Positions 41,893-50,579 of a stretch of DNA of 53,339 nucleotides are shown here, one piece after another. Each line of letters opens with the position of its first letter. Position 1 is the first letter of the stretch. The notes under the pieces are model-generated. The model saw only the letters and a list, made by a program, of their open reading frames with translations. It ran no database searches and had not been told where the DNA came from. The stretch is taken from assembly GCA_964580315.1 (NCBI GenBank), contig CAZOKH010000009.1:1-53339 (forward strand), given 5' to 3'. The DNA comes from CAZOKH01 sp964580315 (GTDB lineage Bacteria > Chloroflexota > Anaerolineae > Anaerolineales > Anaerolineaceae). A program made the position numbers and the translations under genes.

Positions 41893-44481
41893 ATGAACCT
41901 GGATCGATTTACTCAAAAAGCACAGGAAGCAGTTCTGTCTGCGCAGCAGATGGCTATGGAGTTGAATCATCAAACCATTGAGCCGGCGCATTTGCTGCTG
42001 GCATTGGTTGTTCAGCCAGACGGCGTAGTACCGGCTGTGGTTACCAAAATTTCTGGCAGCACACAGGCGCTGCGCGAAGAACTGGAAAAAGACCTGCAGA
42101 ACAGGCCAAAGGTGTATGGGACCAGCACCCAGGTGGGGTTGTCGCGCGCCGCGGCTGATGTGCTTGCGGCGGCTGAACGCTTTGCCAAAGGTATGCAGGA
42201 TGAATATGTATCTGCCGAGCATATTTTGCTGGGGTTGACCGAGAGTTCTGAAAAGAAACGCCTTGAACAATTTGGCTTGACACGTGATGCCGTTTTGAAG
42301 GCGCTGGTTGAGGTGCGCGGCAATCAGCGCGTCACATCGCAGAATCCGGAAACCACCTATCAATCTCTGGAAAAATATGGACGCGATTTGACCGCTGCCG
42401 CCCGCCAGGGAAAACTCGACCCGGTGGTCGGACGCGACGAAGAAATCCGGCGCACGGTTCAAATCTTGTCGCGCCGCACCAAGAACAATCCGGCGCTGAT
42501 CGGTGAACCGGGTGTGGGTAAAACAGCCATCGTGGAAGGTTTGGCGCAGCGCATTGTGAACGGCGATGTGCCTGAAGGACTGAAACACAAACGCCTGGTG
42601 CAGCTAGACATGGGCGCCTTGATTGCCGGCGCTAAATATCGCGGCGAATTTGAAGAGCGCTTGAAAGCTGTGCTAAAAGAGATCACTGCTTCAGATGGAG
42701 AAATCATTCTGTTTGTGGATGAGATGCACACGGTGGTGGGCGCGGGCGCAGCCGAAGGCGCCATGGACGCCAGCAACATGCTCAAACCCATGCTGGCGCG
42801 CGGTGAGCTGCACCTGATTGGCGCCACCACGCTGAATGAATATCGCAAGTATATTGAAAAGGACCCGGCGCTGGAGCGCCGCTTCCAACCGGTGGTGGTG
42901 GGGGAACCATCCATTGAAGACACCATCAGCATTTTACGCGGCTTGAAACAGCGCTATGAGGTGCATCACGGGGTACGCATTACCGACCCGGCGGTGATTG
43001 CTGCCGCAACCCTGTCCAATCGCTATATCACCGACCGCTTTTTGCCAGATAAGGCTATAGACTTGATTGATGAAGCCGCGGCGCGGCTGCGCACAGAAAT
43101 TGATTCCAAGCCGCAGGCATTGGATGAAGTGGACCGTCAGGTGATGCAGTTGGAAATTGAACGCCAGGCTTTGCAAAAGGAAAAAGACAAAGCATCACGC
43201 GAACGCCTGACAAAACTGGAACAGGAACTGGCGAATTTACGCGAAAATTCCACCCGGCTGCAGACACGCTGGCAAACTGAAAAGAAAGCCATCAGCGAAC
43301 TGCGCGAGGTGAAACAGCAAATTGAACAGGCGCACACCGAGGTGGAGCAGGCAGAACGCCAGTCGAACCTGGAGCAGGCTGCCCGTTTGCGCTATGGCGT
43401 AATCCCTGAGTTGGAGACTAAACGCAACGCAGCCGAAGAACAACTGCGCCATTTCCAGGCGGAGGGCGCATTGTTGAAAGAGGAAGTGGATGCAGAAGAG
43501 ATCGCTCAGATCGTTGCCAGGTGGACGGGCATACCTGTTTCGCGTCTGCTGGAAGGTGAGATGGAAAAACTGGTGCGCATGGAAGAACGGCTGCATCAGC
43601 GCGTGATTGGTCAGGATGAAGCCGTACACGCCGTCTCCAACGCGGTGCGGCGCGCCCGCGCCGGGCTGCAAGACCCCAACCGACCGATTGGCTCCTTTAT
43701 TTTCCTGGGACCCACCGGTGTGGGCAAAACCGAGCTGGCGCGCGCCCTGGCGCAGTTCCTCTTTGACGATGAGCGCGCCATGGTGCGCATTGACATGAGC
43801 GAATACCAGGAGAAGCACACCGTGTCGCGGTTGATCGGCGCACCTCCCGGCTATGTGGGCTATGAAGAGGGCGGTCAATTAACTGAGGCTGTCCGGCGGC
43901 GCCCTTACAGCGTGGTGTTGTTTGACGAGATTGAAAAAGCGCACAGCGAGGTGTTTAATGTGCTGCTGCAACTGCTGGATGACGGCCGCCTGACCGATGG
44001 GCAGGGCCGTACGGTTGATTTCCGCAATACCGTGATCATTATGACCAGTAACCTGGGCAGTGAACTATGGCTAAACGGTGGGCAGGGTGTAACCCGTGAA
44101 GAGTTGAATCACATTTTGCAGGCGCATTTCCGTCCTGAGTTCCTGAACCGCATCGATGAGATTGTGGTGTTCCGCCCGCTCAGCCGTGAAGATTTGACCG
44201 GTATTGTTGATATTCAAGTTGAGCACCTGGCAGCGTTGCTGAAAGAGCGCGGCTTCAAGCTGGATATGACGTCCGAAGCGCGCGCCTATCTGGCTGAGGT
44301 TGGTTACAGCTCGGAGTTCGGCGCCCGCCCGCTCAAACGTACCATTCAACGCATGGTGCAAGACCCGCTGTCCATGCACATTCTGTCCGGTGAATTTCAT
44401 CCCGGCGAAACCATCAAGATTGACCGCCAGGGCGAAGGCTTGTCCTTTACCCCGGTGGTGGAAGCCGAAGTGGTGTCTTAA
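41893..44481 (+). CDS. clpB: ClpB disaggregase (AAA+ chaperone)
   Basis: 862 residues. It extracts polypeptides from aggregates together with DnaK/DnaJ. The start is ATG 41893 after GGAGGGTG; an in-frame ATG at 41857 is not preferred. The N-terminal Clp repeat domain is about 1-145. AAA-1 has Walker A GEPGVGKTAIVEG and Walker B ILFVDEMHT. The long coiled-coil middle domain (about 400-520) distinguishes ClpB from ClpA and ClpC. AAA-2 has Walker A GPTGVGKTELARAL and Walker B VVLFDEIEKAH. The gene ends before a strong bidirectional terminator. Confidence 0.96.
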   Translation: MNLDRFTQKAQEAVLSAQQMAMELNHQTIEPAHLLLALVVQPDGVVPAVVTKISGSTQALREELEKDLQNRPKVYGTSTQVGLSRAAADVLAAAERFAKGMQDEYVSAEHILLGLTESSEKKRLEQFGLTRDAVLKALVEVRGNQRVTSQNPETTYQSLEKYGRDLTAAARQGKLDPVVGRDEEIRRTVQILSRRTKNNPALIGEPGVGKTAIVEGLAQRIVNGDVPEGLKHKRLVQLDMGALIAGAKYRGEFEERLKAVLKEITASDGEIILFVDEMHTVVGAGAAEGAMDASNMLKPMLARGELHLIGATTLNEYRKYIEKDPALERRFQPVVVGEPSIEDTISILRGLKQRYEVHHGVRITDPAVIAAATLSNRYITDRFLPDKAIDLIDEAAARLRTEIDSKPQALDEVDRQVMQLEIERQALQKEKDKASRERLTKLEQELANLRENSTRLQTRWQTEKKAISELREVKQQIEQAHTEVEQAERQSNLEQAARLRYGVIPELETKRNAAEEQLRHFQAEGALLKEEVDAEEIAQIVARWTGIPVSRLLEGEMEKLVRMEERLHQRVIGQDEAVHAVSNAVRRARAGLQDPNRPIGSFIFLGPTGVGKTELARALAQFLFDDERAMVRIDMSEYQEKHTVSRLIGAPPGYVGYEEGGQLTEAVRRRPYSVVLFDEIEKAHSEVFNVLLQLLDDGRLTDGQGRTVDFRNTVIIMTSNLGSELWLNGGQGVTREELNHILQAHFRPEFLNRIDEIVVFRPLSREDLTGIVDIQVEHLAALLKERGFKLDMTSEARAYLAEVGYSSEFGARPLKRTIQRMVQDPLSMHILSGEFHPGETIKIDRQGEGLSFTPVVEAEVVS

Positions 44482-44512
44482 AACACGACAGGAAGGTCAT
44501 AGGAAAAAAGCC

Positions 44513-44549
44513 AGACCTCACAGAATTTCAAATTCTGTGAGGTCTTTTT
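44513..44549. terminator. Bidirectional terminator between clpB and the beta-helix gene
   Basis: A perfect 15-bp stem (44513-44527 with 44531-44545) has a 3-base loop, with a T-run after it on the plus strand and a T-run (from AAAAAA at 44504-44509) beyond it on the minus strand. It lies between two converging genes and serves both. Confidence 0.92.
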
Positions 44550-44591
44550 ACCCACGGAAGGGCGTCTTGTTGTGTGGTTTATTCTGCGAAA

Positions 44592-47500
44592 TTAATTGTG
44601 GATATACATGTCCGGTGTGCTGCCGGTTCCATTTGAATCGTTTCCATAATAGGTTGTCTTGGAAATAATCGGATCCGGCGCACCATTTTTGTCAATTTCC
44701 AATCCATTGTTGGTGTTGCCGTGGAAAGCGCTGTTTTGCACGGTAACTGTTGCGGTGAGGCTGTTTTGAATAATGAGAGCTCCATCGCCTTCGCCGCCGG
44801 CGCCGTTATTCAGTGCGTACACTTTATTTACCAGGATGTTATTACTGGCATTCAAGTACATACCATTCACACCGTTGTAATTGGCATTGGCATTGCTAAT
44901 GGTGAGTTTGCCACTGGCAGTGTTCACAGATGCATATATTCCCTGTGAAACATTTCTATCGGCTGTCAGGTTAGCCAGATTGATGTTTCCATCAGCCTCC
45001 ACATATAATCCAAAGTCCTGGTTGCTGTTGAAATAGTTGACGCCGGTTAGAGTGACGTTGCCGGTTGTGTACACATTGGCACCATAAGAACTGTTTCCAC
45101 AGGTAGTCAAATCTCGCGCAATTACATTTCCACCACTGTAAACATTGATACCCACATCGCCATTGTTGAAAGCATCCAGATTCGTGAGGGTGACAGACTG
45201 ACCGGCAATTTGTTCATTCTCAATGAAAATGCCGTGCAGGTTATTATTTGAGGCTTCTACATTGGTGAGGATGACTGCGCCTTTTGCCAGGATGTGCAAG
45301 CCGTGGTCTCCGACGCCGCTGTCACCGGCGCCGTTAAACAGGCTGTTGCTGACTTTGACAGTTGAAGCAACGGCATCACCGGTGTTGTTCAAAGTTGCAT
45401 TACTTTCTCCAACCTCATTTCCGTTTTCTTCCGCATTTAAATTGGCAATGGTTATCGTACCGTTGGTAGTAACATCCAGACCTTGATCGCCATTGTTACT
45501 GATCCAGTTAACGAAGCTGCCTGTGCGTGTCAGGCTGACCCCCCCGGTGACTCCGGCATATTGATTGATTACACTGACACCATAACCTGAATTATTGGAT
45601 GCCTGGATGTTCTTGATGGTAACCGCCCCATGCGCGATCATGGTTGCGCCATTGCCATTCAATGTAACATCACCAATGCTATCGTTGAAATAACCATTTG
45701 TAATGGTGATGCCGCTGTTATCGCTATGGATGTAGGCTGCTGCATTCACTGGAGTATCTCCATCGCCGCTTTGATTTACCCATACATTAGAAAGTGTGAC
45801 AGCTCCTGAAGCGTGCAGGTACAAGCTGTAATCATTTGTGGCATCTTCCGTCATATTCTGGTTAATTTCGGCATTGGTGATGCTTACGGTCTGGGTGACT
45901 CCGCTTCCGCTGGTATCGATCCATAAGCCTGTTTCGAAGTTCTGATTGGCATTGATTTTGCTGACGGTCACCCTTCCGTCGGTGAGAATTTGCAGCCCAT
46001 AATCCTGATTGTTTCCAAACCAATCCCAGTCACCCTGACCGTTGATGGTTACCCCGGCGTGCGTGGGGCTGGTCTGGTTGTTCAGCCAGGCGCCGTAAGC
46101 GGTGTTGTTACCGGCATCTGTGTTGGTGAGAGTGATGGCGCCATTACTGAGAGCCTGCAAACCGTAGCCATTCCCATTGTCATTGAAGCTGCAATTTGTG
46201 ATGGAAATTACCGGAGGTGTGAGTGCGGTTGAACCTGAATTATCAATCAGGGCGCCGTTGCCATTATTGTTATTTGCATGCAATCCGCGAAGTGTGATCA
46301 CTCCAACCGAGCTAATATTGAGACCATCGCCGGCACCGCCTTTGGCATTGTGTGAAAGTTCACAATTACGTGTGGTGCAGGTAATACTTACTCCCCCCAC
46401 TGCACCGGTAAATGCATTGTTGATCACAATCCCATTGCTGCTGTGATTGTCGCTTGCATCCACATTTGTCAGAGTCACTGCACCCTTTGAGTAGATGATT
46501 AATCCATCTGAGGCATTCTGATCGAAATTACTGTTGGTTACAATGACCATTTGCGGGGTAAGTGATTGATGGTTATATAAATGGGCTCCGTCCTCGGTTA
46601 GATTACTGTTGGCTTGCACAGCGTTGAGACTGATTTTGCCATAAGAAGACAAGTCCAATCCCAGGGACCAGTTATCGTTAAAATTACTGTTGGTAATTGT
46701 GACAGTCCTGGCAGGTTTATTGGTAACTTCCCGATTATCAATCAATGCGCCGCCGCCAGCAGTGTCGCTGTCGCCGTTGTTTCCGGATTCGACGCTTTTG
46801 ATTGAAATATTTCCATAGGATTGAATACTTAATCCATATCCCACCGCACTTATATTATTGGTACGGAAGTTTGAATTGGTAACTGTTACACCTCCCGTAG
46901 AGCCGATTTGCGTATTCACCAGGTGAGCGCCGTTGCCGTTGTTTTCATCAGCATTGATACGGTTGAGTGTGATGGAACCTGCCGAATTGATATTTAATCC
47001 ATAACCGGTATTGCTGTTAAAAGAAGATGTGTAATCACGGCGGGTGGTGGTTACTGTTACGCTGGCTTTAACCGGACTGTTGCTGTTATTCAACGAGACG
47101 CCCGAGTTGTTATTCAGGTTACTGCCGGCTTCGATGTTTTTAACTGTAATCACGCCATCTGATTGAATTTCCAACCCGCCGCCGCTGTTGTTGTTATATG
47201 CGCCGCCGTCCACGGTAACCGGCTTGGGGGTAAGCGCATCGTAATTTTCCAGTTTCATGCCGCGTGCCCCGACGCCGCTGTTGTTGCTGGCGCTGCCATC
47301 GGTGAGGTTGACGGTGATGGCGCCCAGCGAATAAACATTCAGTCCGCCGTCGGTATTGTTATCAAACCCACCGCGGTTGATGGTAACCGGGGCGGCTGAG
47401 GGTGATGCCGTGATGCTGATATCAACGCCAAATCCGCCGACGGTATTGTTGGCATAGGTGGAGTTCATTATCACACTGCCGTGGGTATTGATTATTAATC

Positions 47501-49283
47501 CTGCAGTACTGGCTGTATTGTTGTTAAAGTAATTACTGCGCCCGGTGGAATTGAGCAGACTGATCCCTGCGGTGGCACCGGTTTGCGCATTAATCAGCAA
47601 AGCGCCAAAGGAGGTTCCCTGGTTGTTGTTGACATCGACATTTTTTAAAGTAATCAGTCCCTTACTGATGACGTGCAGCCCACCGAAGTGATTATCAATA
47701 AAACCAGAATCTGTGATGGTTATGGGACTGGCAGCAGGTGAATAATGATTATCAATATACGCACCACCGCTGGCTGTTACATCGTCGCCGGAGTTACCAA
47801 CCCATACTGATGTCAGGGTAACACTTCCCTTGGCGCCAACAATATACAATCCGTGACGCACAGTTTCATTTCCATTATCTTCCATCTGGCTGCTGATGAT
47901 GGTGATTTTTCCGCTGCCAGAATTTTGACAGGCAGATCCATTCCAATTGCAGGTATCGATGTGCACGCCGGAAGAACCGTTTTCGTCAGCGCGAACATTT
48001 TTCAAACTAACATTTCCTTCCACCCGTTGCGCATAAAGTCCGATGGCGTCATTATTATTCAGTTGAGCATTCTCCAGGGTCAAGTTGCCGGTTCCATTCG
48101 ATAGATAGTGCAGACCGAAATTCCCGGCATTGCTATCATTGTTGCTGAAAACACTGTTATAAATCAACGCACCGCGCGTGTAAAGATATGAACCGTCACC
48201 AGCATTGTAGCTGGCAGATACCCCGGTGAGTGTTGCCAGGTTTGTGCTGTAGATTTCTAAACCGGTTGAACCATTCTGGTTGAAGCTGCTGTTGGTGATG
48301 GTGACTGAACCAGCTATTGGATTTCCATCGCCGAATTGGGCGCCTTTACCACTGGTGCTATTTGCTTTGACCTCTTTAAGCTTTACCGCGCCAGTATGCT
48401 CATCAACCAGCAAAGCGGTGCCGCTACTGGTGTTTTCGATATCCAGATAGGAGAAGGTAAGGGTTCCGCTGGTGCCGGATCCGTTGTCCACTAATACTGT
48501 GGCAGTTCCATCTCCGGATGAAATCCGAAAACCAAGCAAGCTGAATGTAGGCATGTCATAGATACTGACGGTATTGCTGATTTCAGGCCAGGTAGAGGAG
48601 TCATAAGGATCAAAAGGATCTGCATTGTATTTTGCGGCTTCCGCAGGATAGTAATCCAGGAAGACAATGCCGGTCAGGTTGGCAATTGAAGTGATGGCTA
48701 ATGCCTGAGTGTACGCCGATCCAGAATCAGACACGTAAATCATACCTTTTCCAACACCTGGAAAAGCAGCGATTGCATCAGCAATGTTTGTATAGTTATC
48801 ATGCAATCCCGATCCTGCATCATAGAAATAGACATTACCCAGAAAACCTGTGTACTGAGCAACAATCTCCTGGTCCGTTGCGAAGGAGGTAATTTCTGCT
48901 TCCATCGGTTCAGTCTCAATAGGTTCAGTCTCAATCGGTGCTGCCTCGGCAGGCGGAGTTTCGATTAATGGCGCCGTTTCAGTTTGTTCTTCAACAGGAG
49001 TCGCCTCCATAGGTTCAGAAGGCGGGGGATCGGTGGGTGTTGGCTCCACAGTCTCAGCGGGTGAGGGAAGTGCCGGCTCTTCTTCGGCAGGCTCAGTTAG
49101 TGATGTTTCTGTGGATTCGGTGGGTTGTGTTTCGACCGGCTCAGCAGGCGGCGCTTCTGCGGGTGGAGCGTCGGCCTCTGGGATTTCTCCTTCAGCAAAG
49201 ACAGGAGAGGTAAATACCAAAATAGCGCACAGCGCCGCTAATGTGGCAAAAAATAAGTGGCGGTTCATGAGCGGTTTGTTCAT
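44592..49283 (-). CDS. Large secreted beta-helix repeat protein
   Basis: 1563 residues. ATG 49283 is preceded by AAGGAG at 8-base spacing; an in-frame ATG at 49340 lies inside the leader hairpin. The signal peptide is MNKPLMNRHLFFATLAALCA, ending near VFAEGE. A Pro/Glu/Thr-rich linker of about 95 residues follows. From about residue 250 to the end come roughly 25 units of about 50 residues with the pattern GL-x-I-x-S-x-G-x-ITL-x-NV-x-A-x2-N, then GA-x-L-x-N, then VTITNSNF-x2-N. This asparagine-ladder spacing predicts a right-handed parallel beta-helix well over 100 coils long. No LPxTG motif, autotransporter barrel or C-terminal sorting domain is visible, so the mode of surface retention is unclear. 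The likely role is adhesion or polysaccharide binding. Confidence 0.88.
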   Translation of the reverse strand: MNKPLMNRHLFFATLAALCAILVFTSPVFAEGEIPEADAPPAEAPPAEPVETQPTESTETSLTEPAEEEPALPSPAETVEPTPTDPPPSEPMEATPVEEQTETAPLIETPPAEAAPIETEPIETEPMEAEITSFATDQEIVAQYTGFLGNVYFYDAGSGLHDNYTNIADAIAAFPGVGKGMIYVSDSGSAYTQALAITSIANLTGIVFLDYYPAEAAKYNADPFDPYDSSTWPEISNTVSIYDMPTFSLLGFRISSGDGTATVLVDNGSGTSGTLTFSYLDIENTSSGTALLVDEHTGAVKLKEVKANSTSGKGAQFGDGNPIAGSVTITNSSFNQNGSTGLEIYSTNLATLTGVSASYNAGDGSYLYTRGALIYNSVFSNNDSNAGNFGLHYLSNGTGNLTLENAQLNNNDAIGLYAQRVEGNVSLKNVRADENGSSGVHIDTCNWNGSACQNSGSGKITIISSQMEDNGNETVRHGLYIVGAKGSVTLTSVWVGNSGDDVTASGGAYIDNHYSPAASPITITDSGFIDNHFGGLHVISKGLITLKNVDVNNNQGTSFGALLINAQTGATAGISLLNSTGRSNYFNNNTASTAGLIINTHGSVIMNSTYANNTVGGFGVDISITASPSAAPVTINRGGFDNNTDGGLNVYSLGAITVNLTDGSASNNSGVGARGMKLENYDALTPKPVTVDGGAYNNNSGGGLEIQSDGVITVKNIEAGSNLNNNSGVSLNNSNSPVKASVTVTTTRRDYTSSFNSNTGYGLNINSAGSITLNRINADENNGNGAHLVNTQIGSTGGVTVTNSNFRTNNISAVGYGLSIQSYGNISIKSVESGNNGDSDTAGGGALIDNREVTNKPARTVTITNSNFNDNWSLGLDLSSYGKISLNAVQANSNLTEDGAHLYNHQSLTPQMVIVTNSNFDQNASDGLIIYSKGAVTLTNVDASDNHSSNGIVINNAFTGAVGGVSITCTTRNCELSHNAKGGAGDGLNISSVGVITLRGLHANNNNGNGALIDNSGSTALTPPVISITNCSFNDNGNGYGLQALSNGAITLTNTDAGNNTAYGAWLNNQTSPTHAGVTINGQGDWDWFGNNQDYGLQILTDGRVTVSKINANQNFETGLWIDTSGSGVTQTVSITNAEINQNMTEDATNDYSLYLHASGAVTLSNVWVNQSGDGDTPVNAAAYIHSDNSGITITNGYFNDSIGDVTLNGNGATMIAHGAVTIKNIQASNNSGYGVSVINQYAGVTGGVSLTRTGSFVNWISNNGDQGLDVTTNGTITIANLNAEENGNEVGESNATLNNTGDAVASTVKVSNSLFNGAGDSGVGDHGLHILAKGAVILTNVEASNNNLHGIFIENEQIAGQSVTLTNLDAFNNGDVGINVYSGGNVIARDLTTCGNSSYGANVYTTGNVTLTGVNYFNSNQDFGLYVEADGNINLANLTADRNVSQGIYASVNTASGKLTISNANANYNGVNGMYLNASNNILVNKVYALNNGAGGEGDGALIIQNSLTATVTVQNSAFHGNTNNGLEIDKNGAPDPIISKTTYYGNDSNGTGSTPDMYIHN

Positions 49284-49331
49284 GAGATGGACTCCTTTAT
49301 GGGTATTTATGTTCAAATGGAAATTTAGAAA

Positions 49332-49367
49332 AAAAGACAACAGGGCATAACCACCCTGTTGTCTTTT
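49332..49367 (-). terminator. Terminator-like hairpin in the leader of the beta-helix gene
   Basis: A perfect 14-bp stem (49332-49345 with 49354-49367) has an 8-base loop and is followed on the minus strand by a T-rich run (TTTCTAAATTT). It ends 48 bases before the start codon at 49283 and inside the inferred transcript, so it would stop most transcription before the gene unless prevented. Confidence 0.75.
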
Positions 49368-49478
49368 GATTTTTGGATAATTTTGAGTCGCTTATCCATC
49401 CATTGCACCCTGAACAGGCGAAAAATTCAAACAGGTGTATAGGCGATGAGATATAGTGAAAGAATGAAGAGGCTGGTG

Positions 49479-49520
49479 TTATTGTGTGGAAGTGATAAAC
49501 AATAAAGATACCAGTACCAT
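49479..49520 (-). CDS. Possible 13-residue leader peptide
   Basis: A short open frame MVLVSLLFITSTQ begins at 49520 with an AGGGGG-like site 5 bases ahead and ends at 49479-49481. It lies about 14 bases after the inferred transcription start and 112 bases before the leader hairpin. Six of 13 residues are Val, Leu or Ile, and two more are Ser. A role in attenuation is possible but not shown. Confidence 0.3.
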   Translation of the reverse strand: MVLVSLLFITSTQ

Positions 49521-49540
49521 AGAATCCCCCTGTATCTTTG

Positions 49541-49568
49541 ATTATAGAGAGTTTTGGTATGTTTACAA
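49541..49568 (-). promoter_or_regulatory. Promoter of the beta-helix gene
   Basis: On the minus strand TTGTAA (49563-49568), a 16-base spacer and a perfect TATAAT (49541-49546). Transcription would start near 49534, giving a leader of about 250 bases. Confidence 0.6.
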
Positions 49569-49590
49569 GTGGGATGAATAGAAGACAATC

Positions 49591-49628
49591 CATCAGGTGT
49601 GGCGATGCTTTTCATCGCCCACCTGATG
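49591..49628. repeat. Long hairpin with single-base bulge
   Basis: CATCAGGTG-T-GGCGATG (49591-49607) pairs with 49613-49628 over 16 bp with one bulged T and a 5-base loop. It lies 107 bases past the stop of the minus-strand lipoprotein gene and just upstream of the beta-helix promoter. No T-run follows on either strand, so it is not a classical terminator. Confidence 0.6.
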
Positions 49629-49735
49629 AACGGGGTCTTGTGATTATGTCTATTTTGAAATTAAAGATTGAAAGCTGTTGCTAATTTTTTTGTCAAAAGA
49701 CTTGGTTGTGCGACAGTAATGAAATGGGTAACTCC

Positions 49736-50548
49736 TTATTCTAAGGCTGTGATACGCCCCAGCAAACCATCTGGTTCAAGCACTTCGCTCAACTGATCGA
49801 AGGGGATGACCACTTTTTGCGGACCGTCGGCATAGGGCGCCACAGCGTAGGGGTCGAATGTGATTTGAAGCCCATCAGCGCTGATGTTCCACACGCGGTA
49901 ATTCTCCGGTTTGGGCAGGGCGCCGTCTTCCCATTCCAACACGCCCTGCTTGTTCAGGTCATCCAGGCAATAATCTGACAGGAACAATAAATAATCGGTG
50001 CCCGGTTTAAACAGGGTGGAAAGGTCTGCAATTGTGCCGTCGACCAGGTCAAAATTCAGGGCCTCGGTGAAATGACTGGGATGAGCCGCGCCTGCGTAAT
50101 AGATGGAGATTCCAAACAACACGCTGACCAGGTCATTTTCAGCGTGAATGATTTCATAATCAATTTCCAGTGAGCTTTCATGGCTGACCATGTCGGGGGG
50201 CAATTCGCCCATATTCTCCAGGTCTTCTTTAAAATAGCCAATGACATGCTCAACCAAATTCTTTGTCGATTGGTTGAATTCTTGCGTAATGGCATCGTCG
50301 CCTGCCAGCCTGGGATAAACCGCTTCAATGGTGTATCCCGACAGGTTGTTCTGACTGTCCAGGTGATCGGTGATTTTTTCCTGTGACAGATCGTTCGTAG
50401 GCTGCGGCGGAAGGGTGGGTGTTACGGTGGGCGCCGGTGGAATTGTGGGCGGGGGCGTGCTGGTGGAAGCCGGTGCAGCGCCAATACATGCTGATATCAG
50501 CAGCCCGGTTATTAGAATTGGCAAAATTGGAATTGCGGTTCTTCTCAT
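49736..50548 (-). CDS. Lipoprotein with RsiV-like (DUF3298) domain
   Basis: 270 residues. The signal is MRRTAIPILPILITGLLISA with the lipobox Cys right after, followed by a Thr/Pro linker (PPPTIPPAPTVTPTLPPQP). Residues of about 65-265 have the layout of DUF3298/DUF4163 proteins: YTIEAVYPRLAGDDAITQEF, the YYAGAAHPSHFTEALNFDL segment and the closing motif ITFDPYAVAPYADGPQKVVI. This domain is found in the extracytoplasmic part of the anti-sigma factor RsiV, where it binds lysozyme, and in many lipoproteins. The gene follows the MoeB-like gene by 31 bases. Confidence 0.82.
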   Translation of the reverse strand: MRRTAIPILPILITGLLISACIGAAPASTSTPPPTIPPAPTVTPTLPPQPTNDLSQEKITDHLDSQNNLSGYTIEAVYPRLAGDDAITQEFNQSTKNLVEHVIGYFKEDLENMGELPPDMVSHESSLEIDYEIIHAENDLVSVLFGISIYYAGAAHPSHFTEALNFDLVDGTIADLSTLFKPGTDYLLFLSDYCLDDLNKQGVLEWEDGALPKPENYRVWNISADGLQITFDPYAVAPYADGPQKVVIPFDQLSEVLEPDGLLGRITALE

Positions 50549-50579
50549 ATTTTTTGGAAATCCCTTTCCTGTGATGGCT

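Larger units (their letters stand above)
49284..49735. other. Intergenic region upstream of the beta-helix gene
   Basis: 452 bases without a convincing gene. It contains a promoter (49541-49568, minus), a 13-codon open frame, a terminator-like hairpin inside the leader (49332-49367) and a second long hairpin upstream of the promoter (49591-49628). A minus-strand open frame at 49297-49593 crosses these elements and has no ribosome-binding site support. Confidence 0.75.

Noticed and set aside
43237..43878. 213-codon minus-strand open frame opposite clpB
   Set aside because: It is antisense to the most conserved part of ClpB and shows no protein family features.
44592..49283. Repeats that could suggest a CRISPR-like or tandem DNA array
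   Set aside because: Repetition is at the protein level only. The DNA units differ and vary in length, and there are no fixed repeats with spacers.
49297..49593. 98-codon open frame upstream of the beta-helix gene
   Set aside because: It crosses the promoter and the leader hairpin, has no ribosome-binding site and shows unlikely composition (Phe, His, Cys-rich).
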